64,000 nt of DNA, from contig OZ241339.1 in assembly GCA_965200235.1 (NCBI GenBank), positions 2,170,001 to 2,234,000 of the forward strand, written 5' to 3'. The DNA is from Azotimanducus chitobiosivorans (GTDB taxonomy: Bacteria > Pseudomonadota > Gammaproteobacteria > Pseudomonadales > Azotimanducaceae). The translations under genes were made by a program, and so were the position numbers. The first letter of the stretch is position 1; each line of letters opens with the position of its first letter. Under the pieces are notes generated by a model. That model made no database searches. It had not been told where the DNA came from and was given only the letters and a program-made list of their open reading frames with translations. Shown here piece after piece: positions 1 through 7,685 of this stretch.

Positions 1-377
1 CCCTCTTCGCGCTCACGCGCAGCCTTGATCTTCTACAGCTTGGTGAATCCGAAGCCTTCCATCTCGGCATCGATGTGCGCCAGGTCAAGCGCTGCGTCAT
101 CATCTGCTCAGCCGCCACTGTCGGTGCTGGTGTCGCGCTCGCGGGCATCGTCGGATTTGTCGGCCTCGTCGTGCCGCACTTGATTCGCCTTGTGCTCGGC
201 GCGGGTCACCGATATGTCATTCCGGCATCGGCGCTGCTCGGCGCAATGCTGACCATGCTCGCTGACCTGCTCGCACGCACGCTGTTTGCGCCCGCGGAGA
301 TTCCGGTAAGCCTCATTACGAGCGCGCTCGGCGCACCGTTCTTCCTCTGGTTGATTGCAAGGGCACGGCCACGATGA
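1..377 (+). CDS. hmuU: Haem/iron-siderophore ABC transporter permease, FecCD family (5' end outside window)
   Basis: Inner-membrane permease of a haem or iron-complex importer; only the C-terminal ~125 residues are present, the frame being open from base 3. The tail has the FecCD/BtuC-type segment GFVGLVVPHLIRLVLG followed by HRYVIPASALLGA and the closing helix LGAPFFLWLI, which is highly typical of HmuU-type permeases. The stop codon overlaps the ATG of the next gene (ATGA), indicating translational coupling with the ATPase. The haem assignment rests on the partner ATPase and the following monooxygenase-fold gene; another iron chelate is possible. The promoter, where a Fur site would be expected, lies upstream of the window. 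Confidence 0.88.
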   Translation, partial: LFALTRSLDLLQLGESEAFHLGIDVRQVKRCVIICSAATVGAGVALAGIVGFVGLVVPHLIRLVLGAGHRYVIPASALLGAMLTMLADLLARTLFAPAEIPVSLITSALGAPFFLWLIARARPR

Positions 378-1162
378 GCCTCTGCGCACGCGATGTGAGC
401 CTCTCGCTTGGTCATTCCGAGGCGCTTGCGGGCATCTGCCTCGACGTGTCGCCAGGCACGCTGACAGCAGTCATCGGGCCAAACGGCGCTGGCAAAACCA
501 GTCTGCTTCGGGTGTTGAGCGGCGAACTTGAACCTTCGACCGGGACCGTTGAAATCGATGGTGACCAGATCGATGCGCTGAACCCAGCCGAACTCGCCGA
601 GCGTCGCAGCGCGATGGGTCAGTCAACGCCTCTCGCCTTCGACTTTCTCGTTGACGAAGTGCTCGCCATGGGATGGGTGCAATCTCGTTGCCGCGCGACG
701 CAGCGCACGGCAATGTGCGAAGCGGCGCGCAAGTGCGACATCACCCACCTGTTCGGGCGTCCTTTTCGCTCGCTCTCCGGTGGAGAGCGGCAGCGTGTGC
801 ATTTTGCGCGCGCGCTCTTGCAGGTTTGGCCGCATAGCGCGACAGCGAACACGCGCGTCGGAACACGCTACATGCTGCTTGACGAGCCCACTTCAAGCAT
901 GGACATCGCGCAAGAAATACTCTTGCTCCATGTCGCTCGCAGCGTGCTTGCGCACAGCGTCGGCATTCTGATGGTGCTGCACAATCTCAATCTCGCGGCG
1001 CGATTTGCCGACTGCGTCGTGCTTATTGACCAAGGCAAAATAGTCGCCGCCGGGCCGCCGGACCGTGTGCTCACCAATGATTTGCTCAGCAGCGTGTACC
1101 GCACGCCTGTACTCGTAGAACGACATGACGCGCTTGGGCGCCTCGTCGTTCATACCCATTAG
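374..1162 (+). CDS. hmuV: Haem ABC transporter ATP-binding protein
   Basis: Cytoplasmic ATPase that powers the permease encoded just upstream. The 262-residue protein has Walker A GPNGAGKTS (residues 35-43), the ABC signature LSGGERQR, and Walker B with the D-loop in YMLLDEPTSSMD. The insert between signature and Walker B (WPHSATANTRVGTR) and the length are typical of HmuV rather than FecE/FepC. The ATG overlaps the permease stop by four bases. Seen: motifs and overlap. Known: HmuV proteins drive haem uptake. Inferred: haem as substrate. Confidence 0.9.
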   Translation: MSLCARDVSLSLGHSEALAGICLDVSPGTLTAVIGPNGAGKTSLLRVLSGELEPSTGTVEIDGDQIDALNPAELAERRSAMGQSTPLAFDFLVDEVLAMGWVQSRCRATQRTAMCEAARKCDITHLFGRPFRSLSGGERQRVHFARALLQVWPHSATANTRVGTRYMLLDEPTSSMDIAQEILLLHVARSVLAHSVGILMVLHNLNLAARFADCVVLIDQGKIVAAGPPDRVLTNDLLSSVYRTPVLVERHDALGRLVVHTH

Positions 1163-1197
1163 ACACACACCTTGACATTCGCTAGAAGGACTCACAT

Positions 1198-1503
1198 ATG
1201 TTTATTGCCATGAACCGATTCAAAATCTCGAAAGGCTCTGAAGAGAGCTTTGAGCGCGTTTGGCGCGAGCGCAACAGCTACCTCTCGGAGGTGCCTGGGT
1301 TCGAGTCATTCGCGCTGCTGAAAGGCCCTGAGCATCAAGACCATGTGCTCTACGCATCGCATTCTGTCTGGGAATCGTGCAAGGCGTTCGAGGCATGGGT
1401 CGAATCCGATAGCTTTCGCAAAGCCCACGCCCAAAGGGCAGCAACAAAAGGCATCTATCTCGAACACCCGAAACTAGAGCTCTTTGAGACGGTTGTTCAT
1501 TAG
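1198..1503 (+). CDS. Antibiotic-biosynthesis-monooxygenase-fold protein, putative haem-degrading (HmoA/IsdG-like)
   Basis: Small 101-residue ABM-fold protein (ferredoxin-like alpha+beta barrel, dimeric in this family). The opening MFIAMNRFKISKGSEESFERVW and the central PGFESFALLKGPE are typical of HmoA/IsdG-like proteins, several of which open the haem ring and release iron. Its place 35 bp after hmuV supports a role in using imported haem. It has a good ribosome site (AGAAGGA) before the ATG. The catalytic Asn/Trp/His of IsdG cannot be assigned confidently by eye, so haem breakdown is an inference from fold and context. Confidence 0.72.
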   Translation: MFIAMNRFKISKGSEESFERVWRERNSYLSEVPGFESFALLKGPEHQDHVLYASHSVWESCKAFEAWVESDSFRKAHAQRAATKGIYLEHPKLELFETVVH

Positions 1504-1514
1504 GGAGGGTCTGC

Positions 1515-1533
1515 GAATTAGGGCTTTCCTAAT
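1515..1533. terminator. Weak hairpin between convergent genes
   Basis: GAATTAGG pairs with CCTAAT(aa)TTC around a five-base loop, between the ends of two convergent genes. The stem is short and has no long T run, so termination is only suggested by position. Confidence 0.25.
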
Positions 1534-2164
1534 AATTCACCGGCACCGCATCAAGGCTGCGCCACAAATACCACGTGGCGATCGACCGCCAAGGTCGCCA
1601 CGGGGCGGCGACTTCGAGCATTTGGCTATTCGTTGGCCGCTCGCCAGCAAGATAGTGATCGCCAATCGCACGTTGCAGCCCGACATCGCCGAGAGGCAGC
1701 ACATCGGGCCTGAGCAAATGAAAGATGAGGAACATCTCCGCAGTCCAGCGTCCGACGCCCTTGACCTGAGTCAAGTCGTCAATCACCGCTTCGTCGTCCA
1801 TCTCAGGCCAAGACGACAATCGCAGGCTGCCATCAACAAAATGCTGGGCAAGGCTCAAGATGTAGCGAGCCTTGGCATTTGACAGTCCGCAGGCGCGCAA
1901 GGTGTCGGCATCCTTGCGAACAACCGCCTGCGGCGTCACTTCTTGGACTTCCGCCTCGAATCGCCCCCACACGGAAGCCGCGGCCTTGACCGAAATCTGC
2001 TGCCCCGCAATCGAACGCGCAAGCGAAAAGAACGCATCGCGCCGAGGCTCCAGCATCGCGCCTGAATGCGCATCGATAATCCTGCACAAGATCGGGTCGG
2101 CGCGCCGCAGATGCGCACACGCTTGCTTCCAATCACTTGTGCTGTGCCGTACTTGTCGTGCCAA
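1529..2164 (-). CDS. DNA-3-methyladenine glycosylase II (AlkA-like, HhH-GPD superfamily)
   Basis: Base-excision repair enzyme that removes alkylated purines from DNA. The 211 residues match the short AlkA catalytic core, without the N-terminal domain of E. coli AlkA. Visible are the family motif SIAGQQISVKAA (51-62), the helix-hairpin-helix LTQVKGVGRWTAEMFLIF (131-148) and the catalytic Asp at LPLGD160. It is convergent with the haem operon and divergent from the MBL gene. No regulator such as Ada lies next to it. Family assignment is firm; substrate range is not readable from sequence. Confidence 0.88.
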   Translation of the reverse strand: MARQVRHSTSDWKQACAHLRRADPILCRIIDAHSGAMLEPRRDAFFSLARSIAGQQISVKAAASVWGRFEAEVQEVTPQAVVRKDADTLRACGLSNAKARYILSLAQHFVDGSLRLSSWPEMDDEAVIDDLTQVKGVGRWTAEMFLIFHLLRPDVLPLGDVGLQRAIGDHYLAGERPTNSQMLEVAAPWRPWRSIATWYLWRSLDAVPVNY

Positions 2165-2217
2165 TGCGCCGCCGACTCGGTAGGATGTGCATCAGTATAT
2201 GAAAAAGGCAATGACAC

Positions 2218-3270
2218 ATGGACAGCGCATCAAAGCGCGGATTCGATCCGCTGACTTACAGGTTTGAAGAACATCGACCAAGGCCCGGCGAGGCTTTCGA
2301 GGTGGCCGATGGCATCTGGTGGATTCGCATGCCCATGCCAGGGCGCCTCGACCACATTAATCTTTGGCTGCTTCGCGACGGGGAAGGCTGGACAATCGTC
2401 GATACGGGTCTTCACAACGAAGAGGGCAAGAAGCACTGGCGGCGCATCTTCGAGACGTATCTTGATGGCAAGCCGATCACGCGCGTCATTGCCACGCATT
2501 TGCATCCGGACCACACCGGCCTTGCGGGCTGGATCTGCGCTGAGTGGGGCTGCCAATTGTGGATGAGCCGCGCCGACTTCTACATGTGCAAGGTCATGTC
2601 GGCGGACCGTCCTGCCGATGTGCCCGAAGATGCCATTCGCTTCTACCGGCGCGCGGGCTTCACCGAAGATCGGCTTGATCGATACCGCCAGCGCTTTGGG
2701 CAGTTCGGCGCGAGCGTCTCGCCGTTGCCCGCCGGCTACCGGCGCATCAGCGATGGGCAGTATCTTGAAATCGGCGGACGCGAATGGCGGGCGGTGATCG
2801 GCCACGGCCACGCGCCTGAGCATGTGTGCCTCTACTGTCCCGAACTGAAGCTCATCATTGGCGGCGATCAGCTCTTGCCGAAGATCACGCCGAACGTCAG
2901 CGTGCAGCCCTCCGAACCGCTTGCCAACCCGCTCAAGGATTGGATTGTCTCCTGCGTGCGATTCCGGGAGGTCTTGCCGCCCAATCTACTCGTGCTGCCC
3001 GCGCACGAGAGCCTGTACGAGGGGCTGCACGAACGCCTGACCGCACTCATTGATTGGCACGAGGTCGCGCTTGAAAAGCTCCACGACCTATGCGCCACTA
3101 GAAAACGCGCGGTGGATGTGTTTCCGGCACTCTTCAAGAGCGAGATCAAGGAGCACAGCTACTTCCCAGCCACCGGCGAAGCTCTCGCGCATCTGCATTG
3201 CGCACACGAGCGCAGGATGCTTCACGTTGAGGAAGACGATCACGGGGTGGCTTGGTGGCGACAGGCGTAA
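2218..3270 (+). CDS. MBL-fold metallo-hydrolase
   Basis: 350-residue metallo-beta-lactamase-fold hydrolase. The metal-binding motif is THLHPDHTG (residues 93-101), with a further His in VIGHGHAPEHV and the Asp in GGDQLLPKI. After the ~250-residue core comes a C-terminal helical extension (LHERLTALIDWHEVALEKLHDL), as in the group that often accompanies fatty-acyl or aromatic catabolism genes, which suggests a thioester or lactone substrate. The ATG follows the divergent glycosylase start by about 50 bp. No closer substrate assignment can be made. Confidence 0.85.
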   Translation: MDSASKRGFDPLTYRFEEHRPRPGEAFEVADGIWWIRMPMPGRLDHINLWLLRDGEGWTIVDTGLHNEEGKKHWRRIFETYLDGKPITRVIATHLHPDHTGLAGWICAEWGCQLWMSRADFYMCKVMSADRPADVPEDAIRFYRRAGFTEDRLDRYRQRFGQFGASVSPLPAGYRRISDGQYLEIGGREWRAVIGHGHAPEHVCLYCPELKLIIGGDQLLPKITPNVSVQPSEPLANPLKDWIVSCVRFREVLPPNLLVLPAHESLYEGLHERLTALIDWHEVALEKLHDLCATRKRAVDVFPALFKSEIKEHSYFPATGEALAHLHCAHERRMLHVEEDDHGVAWWRQA

Positions 3271-3328
3271 GGATATTTCAAGCGTTCAAAGCTTGAGTCT
3301 ATGCGACAAGTCCCTCGGCTATACTAGT

Positions 3329-3447
3329 GCCCCGTCAAACTGATCTGTTCGTGATTACGTTGATGTCGGCGGCGTTTTTCGGCCATTTCTACAGCGCGAA
3401 ACGACGAAAACTCCTCGATTTTACTCCCCGTGACGGATTGACGGGGC
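3329..3447. repeat. 119-bp segment bounded by a 10-bp perfect inverted repeat
   Basis: GCCCCGTCAA at 3329-3338 is matched exactly by its reverse complement at 3438-3447. The segment fills the gap between the MBL gene and the AAA ATPase. It lacks a convincing ORF; a short minus-strand reading frame rich in Arg/Lys/Glu crosses it. The bases CTAGTG precede the left repeat, as in the CTAG-bounded elements elsewhere in the window, but the sequence is otherwise different. It may be a degraded small transposable element. Confidence 0.4.
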
Positions 3448-3489
3448 CGATCTGGGATACTCGGCATACGGCTCACCAAACCCCTAAAA

Positions 3490-4926
3490 ATGTTCTCTAG
3501 CAAGAAAACGCCTTCTGTATTTTGCGATGTTTCGACAGAGACATTAACGAACGCGCAGAAAAAGGCGATTCGCAAAGCCTATGTCAAAGGGAGCATGGGA
3601 CAGATATTCCCAGCTTCGTCGGGCGTTGTGCCGCCTCTTTTCGTTGGAAGAGAATCTCAAATGGGAAAAGTGGACAGGCTTGTTCAAGGCATTACCGACA
3701 AAAGCGCTTCTGAGGGCATACATGGTGTGGTGTTACACGGGCCGAGAGGCACCGGGAAAACCGCCATGATTGATGCGATTGAAACGGGCGCATTAAAGAA
3801 CGAGACACTTCATATTATCCGCACCAACGGCAACACAGCTTTGACGTCTGTTGACATGTTTCTCGCTCGTATCGCCGAACAGATGTCACCACTTGAAGAA
3901 AAAACGACATCCACCAAGACACACAAGAGCGTCAAAGGAAAGGGTATCGTCGCCGAAGGCGAGATTGGACGTGAGTCGCAAACCAGTTCGACGCAAAAGC
4001 CGCACCAGACAGGCATGAGTATTGAAAGCGGCTTTGAGTCAGTGTTGTTGCACAATCAGAATAAACCTCTACTACTGCTGATAGATGAAGCCCACGGTGC
4101 TGATCCGTCCGTGCTTGGCATGATGATGAATAGCGTGCAATCTCTTGCCGGTCAATATCCTATTGGATTTGTCCTCGCAGGCACACCTGACACACTTGAT
4201 GTGTTGCGGGACCCCGCATGCAAGGCCACATGGTTTCGAGACAGAGCCCAAGAGAAGCGGTTTGCACCGCTACCGAACGATTTGTCTGTCGATGTGTGCC
4301 GAAACGCGATTGTTGAAACACTTGACGCAGCAGGTGTGCGAATTCAAGACAACACCGATTTAGAAGCCATGTTAGCCCGTTGCAAGGGCAGCCCTTACTT
4401 TCTGCAAGTGCTCGGCGAAGCGGCCTTGCACGCAGCGAATCAATGCGATGACATTGCGGATTTTTCGGTTGGCGGTGAGATCGATCATCACTTTGAAATG
4501 CGGGTTCAAGATCGCTATCAGACGACATGGGCCGATCTTGAGGGGCGAAACCTGTCTGGGTGCGCACGGCAATTGGGTCGCCTGTGGCACCGCCAGGCGC
4601 AAGTCGATGAAGAAATTGATTTCATGCTTGTGGAGCAAGCGATTCGGTCGGGGATTCGGAACGCGCCTTATTCGGAAAGGCAGCAATTGTCTTTTGAAGA
4701 AGCGCAAACACATTTCAAGCATCTTGGATTGCTTTGGTCAATGACAGGGTATGACGAAGGCCCATGGTCGCTGGGCCTTCCTTCGTTTTTCGACTATGTC
4801 GAATCGAAGTTTCATGAACCAAGGAAAGTGGCACATCAGGATGTGCTTGCAAAGCTCGAAGCTGATATGGATGCGCTGTTTCAGCGAATCGGGTGGGGTG
4901 CTCCGCCACAAACCGATGATTTTTGA
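3490..4926 (+). CDS. AAA-type ATPase, Orc1/Cdc6-like fold, function unknown
   Basis: 478-residue cytosolic ATPase. The N-terminal VPPLFVGRE (48-55) is the usual lead-in of Orc1-like/STAND AAA domains. Walker A is GPRGTGKT (84-91) and Walker B LLLLIDEAH (194-202). A charged, low-complexity insert (about 133-175, EEKTTSTKTHKSVKGKG) separates them. The C-terminal half is alpha-helical with no recognised effector domain. The gene stands alone at the left edge of an accessory island, followed by AT-rich DNA. It could be part of a defence or plasmid/transposon maintenance function, but no partner gene is recognisable. Confidence 0.7.
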   Translation: MFSSKKTPSVFCDVSTETLTNAQKKAIRKAYVKGSMGQIFPASSGVVPPLFVGRESQMGKVDRLVQGITDKSASEGIHGVVLHGPRGTGKTAMIDAIETGALKNETLHIIRTNGNTALTSVDMFLARIAEQMSPLEEKTTSTKTHKSVKGKGIVAEGEIGRESQTSSTQKPHQTGMSIESGFESVLLHNQNKPLLLLIDEAHGADPSVLGMMMNSVQSLAGQYPIGFVLAGTPDTLDVLRDPACKATWFRDRAQEKRFAPLPNDLSVDVCRNAIVETLDAAGVRIQDNTDLEAMLARCKGSPYFLQVLGEAALHAANQCDDIADFSVGGEIDHHFEMRVQDRYQTTWADLEGRNLSGCARQLGRLWHRQAQVDEEIDFMLVEQAIRSGIRNAPYSERQQLSFEEAQTHFKHLGLLWSMTGYDEGPWSLGLPSFFDYVESKFHEPRKVAHQDVLAKLEADMDALFQRIGWGAPPQTDDF

Positions 4927-4933
4927 TATGAAA

Positions 4934-4958
4934 CTATGGCGTCCTAGGTGAGCCATAG
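4934..4958 (+). terminator. Hairpin after the AAA ATPase gene
   Basis: CTATGGC (4934-4940) pairs perfectly with GCCATAG (4952-4958) eight bases after the ATPase stop. There is no T run directly after it, so it is only a possible terminator. A second small hairpin (CACTCT/AGAGTG, near 4990-5006) follows. The same site contains a 10-base match to the 3' end of the tRNA-Glu gene (see findings). Confidence 0.35.
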
Positions 4959-5072
4959 AAATTTGTAAGTCTTTGTTTTATATGAATATCACTCTCTATC
5001 AGAGTGCTTCATACCTACTTTTATCCATACTTTTTTATTCTCAACATCAGGAATATGGGCTAAGTCAGTGGA

Positions 5073-5471
5073 TCACTTTTCTGGGCAACGAGTCAGAATT
5101 TCTTTTTGCAAAGCCAATATTTCTGTGTGTAGATCATGGATAGAAGAACGAAAATGCTCATGTTCTTTTGTGCCATTCTGAACTATCGTTTTCAGACCTT
5201 CATAATCGGCTTTCATTTCCGATCTAAGTCCGTCATAAGAAGCCTTCATTTCCGATCTAAGTCCGTCAAGAGAAGCGTTCATTTCCGATCTAAGTCCGTC
5301 AAGAGAAGCGTTCATTTCCGATCTAAGTCCGTCAAGAGAAGTTTCTATGCCCTGACGAAATGTGTCAAGGAACTTGGTAAAAACACGCCATGCGGCGAAT
5401 GCAAATGCAATCATCGTGCCGATGGTCGTGCCGATGATGGTTATGGTTTGTATCAACATGGGATTGTCCAT
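5073..5471 (-). CDS. Small membrane-anchored coiled-coil protein with 11-residue repeats
   Basis: About 132 residues (138 from an upstream GTG). One N-terminal transmembrane segment (IQTITIIGTTIGTMIAFAFA) is followed by a long helical region. That region holds four near-identical copies of SLDGLRSEMNA (11 residues each, encoded by a 33-bp tandem repeat) plus a degenerate fifth copy, then a short charged tail. Eleven-residue spacing fits a right-handed or amphipathic coiled coil. The architecture matches the neighbour at 5870-6247, which suggests two paralogous membrane-tethered rods. No function is known to me. Confidence 0.6.
   Translation of the reverse strand: MDNPMLIQTITIIGTTIGTMIAFAFAAWRVFTKFLDTFRQGIETSLDGLRSEMNASLDGLRSEMNASLDGLRSEMKASYDGLRSEMKADYEGLKTIVQNGTKEHEHFRSSIHDLHTEILALQKEILTRCPEK
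5212..5343. repeat. Four tandem 33-bp repeats inside the coiled-coil gene
   Basis: Units 5212-5244, 5245-5277, 5278-5310 and 5311-5343 each begin TTCATTTCCGATCTAAGTCC on the plus strand. Units 2 and 3 are identical, and units 1 and 4 differ only at the last bases. Being a multiple of three, the repeat can change copy number without shifting the frame. A degenerate unit precedes them. Confidence 0.9.
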
Positions 5472-5540
5472 CTTGTATCTCGTCCGCACCGCTTTGGCGA
5501 TAGTGTAGCAAAGAAGCTTGGAGATTCACTTGTCCTACTT

Positions 5541-5767
5541 CCGCTTACTCAGATCAGCCAGTGATTCAGGCTGCGTAGAATCGCCTGTAAGGACTTCCTG
5601 CATCTGATCGAGTGCAGATAGTGATAATTCACCACAGGTGATTTGACAGCCTTCTATAGCTTCCTATCGCCTCATAGTCGCATATGACTTCGGCAGTTCA
5701 TGCCTAGGCGGTTCTTGTGAAGCCAATTGCTATGGTCACGCTGCTCGTTTATCAGAACGCGCTACAG
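5541..5767. repeat. Copy 1 of a ~226-bp imperfect direct duplication (gene-poor stretch 5490-5869)
   Basis: This stretch matches 6578-6802 over most of its length, for example at the shared GTTCTTGTGAAGCCAATTGC. In this copy the reading frame present in copy 2 is broken by stop codons, so it appears to be non-coding debris. At its end a perfect hairpin GCTACAGA-CTG-TCTGTAGC (5761-5779) is visible. Nothing else is seen between 5490 and 5869. Confidence 0.7.
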
Positions 5768-5869
5768 ACTGTCTGTAGCAGGTCGAATAGCACAATAAGT
5801 AGTGAGCATTATGCGAAGTGATTAGAGCCGCAATGCAAGCTATTCGCACACGAAAAAATGTGCTCAGAT

Positions 5870-6247
5870 CTATCCTTCCTTCATGGAATCTCGATTTACG
5901 ATGAGCATCAAAGCGCTATCTATTCTTTCATTCACTTGAAGGATATTTTGTCTAAATTCTTTATGTTCTTCTGCACCTGCCAGCACGGTTTCTTTCACAG
6001 AATTCATTTGCGTTTGTAAGACTTCTTTGACAGAACTCATTTCATATTGCATGGATTCCTTAAAAGAAGTTATTTGAGCTTCGAGAACATCGAACTTTGA
6101 ATCAACCTTGCTTTCATATGCTTCTATGGTTTTATCTTGAGCGTTAAGCCGCAGGTTTATGCTAAATATAACGACAGTTATGATGATAGCTGCCACGCCA
6201 ATCATTACAGTCATAAGAGCATATGTTTCGCCAGACCAGTCAGGCAT
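5870..6247 (-). CDS. Small membrane-anchored coiled-coil protein
   Basis: 125 residues: an N-terminal transmembrane helix (YALMTVMIGVAAIIITVVIF) and then an unbroken charged helix with heptad-like spacing (KVDSKFDVLEAQITSFKESM, SSVKEVLQTQMNSVKETV). The layout is the same as the protein at 5073-5471, with which it also shares the motif EEHKEFR/KEHEHFR near the C-terminus. That shared tail suggests paralogy after repeat divergence. GC is well below the genome average. Role unknown; a membrane-tethered spacer or regulator is possible. Confidence 0.6.
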   Translation of the reverse strand: MPDWSGETYALMTVMIGVAAIIITVVIFSINLRLNAQDKTIEAYESKVDSKFDVLEAQITSFKESMQYEMSSVKEVLQTQMNSVKETVLAGAEEHKEFRQNILQVNERIDSALMLIVNRDSMKEG

Positions 6248-6401
6248 ACCGCTCTCCTTGTTTGTGAATCAAAGACCTATGTTAGCACTCATAGAAGCCT
6301 TCTTATCTGCCTCTCATCTTCAGAGAGTTGTGCAGTCATGTTCTTTCAGCATTTGTGAGGTGCTCTCTACGCGGTCACGAACGGCTCTTACTACGCTGTA
6401 G

Positions 6402-6677
6402 TCAATACCGCGTTATACCGGAATCGTTATCCTTCTCATTCCTCTCCTTTTCCTCACGCTTCAATCTTAGTTCTTCCTTCCTTTTCGCATAGGCTTCAGG
6501 ATCGTCTCTCTTACGGATACGAACTCTATCTCTGCTACGCACCTTACCAGTCCGAGTGACAACAGTTTTCTTCTTCCTCTTGCTCAAGTCAGACAGTGTT
6601 TCAGACTGCGCAGAATCGCCTGTGAGAACTTCCTGCATCTGATCAAGCGGCAGATATAGGTTTCTTCTCAGAATCAA
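6402..6677 (-). CDS. Hypothetical highly charged protein, possibly a gene fragment
   Basis: 91-residue frame opening with a TTG codon inside duplicated DNA. The C-terminal half is dominated by Lys/Arg/Glu (KRKEELRLKREEKERNEKD). The segment GDSAQSETLSDLSKRK is matched by a broken version (GDSTQPESLADLSKRK then stop) in duplication copy 1, so the frame was probably once coding. The start is weak and the upstream part of the gene seems to lie in another frame (6700-6873). I regard it as a decaying gene. Confidence 0.4.
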   Translation of the reverse strand: MILRRNLYLPLDQMQEVLTGDSAQSETLSDLSKRKKKTVVTRTGKVRSRDRVRIRKRDDPEAYAKRKEELRLKREEKERNEKDNDSGITRY

Positions 6678-6802
6678 CGACAGGCGATTTGACAGCCTTC
6701 TATCGCTTCATAGTCGCATATGGATTCGGCAGTTCATGCCTAGGCGGTTCTTGTGAAGCCAATTGCTGTGGTAACGCTGCTCGTTTATCAGAACGCGCTA
6801 CA
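6578..6802. repeat. Copy 2 of the ~226-bp imperfect direct duplication
   Basis: Aligns with 5541-5767 with scattered substitutions and small indels. It spans the start of the 6402-6677 frame and the end of the 6700-6873 frame. The two copies lie about 1 kb apart in the same orientation. Confidence 0.7.
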
Positions 6803-6873
6803 GGCGCTCTAGACGGTCTCGGTGAGACTTGTTGTGATGACTGCTGCTGAACAGACTTCGCACGAGTTGCCAC
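6700..6873 (-). CDS. Short Gln/Ser/Pro-rich ORF, possible fragment
   Basis: A 57-codon frame starting with GTG two bases after the stop of the upstream ORF. It encodes a low-complexity peptide (SVQQQSSQQVSPRPSRAPVA) ending NPYATMKR. Beyond the stop the same frame continues with KAVKSPVVDSEKKP, suggesting a longer ancestral protein broken by a nonsense mutation. Support is limited to reading-frame continuity. Confidence 0.3.
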   Translation of the reverse strand: MATRAKSVQQQSSQQVSPRPSRAPVARSDKRAALPQQLASQEPPRHELPNPYATMKR

Positions 6874-7329
6874 CTATCGACCTCGATCTTCAATCATAAT
6901 TCCTAATTTCTGCATCAACCAATCCGGCGCTTTGTCACGGAGATCGTCGAGCAACTTCTGATATTTCTCTGTTTTCTCATTGGCCAATTCCTGCAACCTT
7001 TCGACTTCGGCCTTCAATTTCTCCATCGTCCACCGGAACTCACCATGTTTCAGATGGCGTTTCTTTGTAATTGATTTAGGCGTGCCTCGCTGAAACATGA
7101 AACCAGCGCTACGGCTGATCGCTTCACGCCAAGTGTCTTGCGCCGCGCCGTAAGATCGGTAGTGAGGCAGTCCGTGCCGATCTGCTATCTCACCTTCGGC
7201 CTTGCGTGGCGCAATCCATTTCTTAGGCTTGCCTCGACCGACAGAGTATTCTCGCACTGGCGCGATGAACACACTCACGGCCACAGGCATATCCATCGAA
7301 GAACCTTCTTCATCAAAACCTAGATTCAA
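6874..7329 (-). CDS. Hypothetical protein with C-terminal coiled coil
   Basis: Up to 151 residues from a TTG; an in-frame ATG lies 11 codons further in. The N-terminal half is basic (GRGKPKKWIAPRKAEGEIADRHG). The C-terminal third forms an amphipathic helix (MEKLKAEVERLQELANEKTEKYQKLLDDL) ending IMIEDRGR. The 5' end abuts the left edge of an IS30 fragment, so the gene may have lost its true start. No family recognised. Confidence 0.45.
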   Translation of the reverse strand: MNLGFDEEGSSMDMPVAVSVFIAPVREYSVGRGKPKKWIAPRKAEGEIADRHGLPHYRSYGAAQDTWREAISRSAGFMFQRGTPKSITKKRHLKHGEFRWTMEKLKAEVERLQELANEKTEKYQKLLDDLRDKAPDWLMQKLGIMIEDRGR

Positions 7330-7379
7330 CTTGCTAGTGCAACGCTGGAAGCGCGGGCTTCAGCAAGCACTCAAAAGGG

Positions 7380-7570
7380 CTTCCGAGCAGTACTTCCCGA
7401 AGTCCATGCCGCTCGACCAGGTCACCGACGAGCAGGTCCGGCAAGCCGTCCACCGGATCAACAACAGGCCACGCAAGCGCCTTGGCTTCAAAGCTTCCAT
7501 TGAGGTCTTGCAAAACGCCTTCGATCCTGGCGGAATTACCATCTCACCGAGCGTTGCACTTCACGGTTGA
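7380..7570 (+). pseudogene. IS30-family transposase, C-terminal fragment
   Basis: The frame reads EQYFPKSMPLDQVTDEQV followed by NNRPRKRLGFKASIEVL and ends VALHG. These are the C-terminal landmarks of IS30 transposases (RQYFPK and LNNRPRKRLG). The DDE core and helix-turn-helix are missing, and no 5' part exists to the left, where unrelated ORFs begin. The last 130 bp recur at 9633-9762. Confidence 0.75.
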
Positions 7571-7577
7571 ATGCAGG
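7441..7577 (+). repeat. Direct repeat, left copy (IS30 3' end)
   Basis: 137 bp beginning GCAAGCCGTCCACCGGATCA, repeated at 9633-9769 with about five substitutions. The pair flanks a 2.05-kb segment carrying a secreted-protein gene and a tyrosine recombinase. Confidence 0.9.
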
Positions 7578-7685
7578 ACACAACGCCCGGTAGTAACCCT
7601 GTGATAACATCACGCCCCACCTAGGCGCCAACCGCGCCTCTGATGCACTACTTTGCCGGCAGGCTTGCCGAAGGAAGCAAACAGC

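Noticed and set aside
1484..1882. 132-codon plus-strand ORF at the glycosylase gene
   Set aside because: Antisense to a clear HhH-GPD glycosylase and without family features.
5212..5343. CRISPR array
   Set aside because: The 33-bp units are directly tandem without spacers and encode in-frame protein repeats; no cas genes are present.
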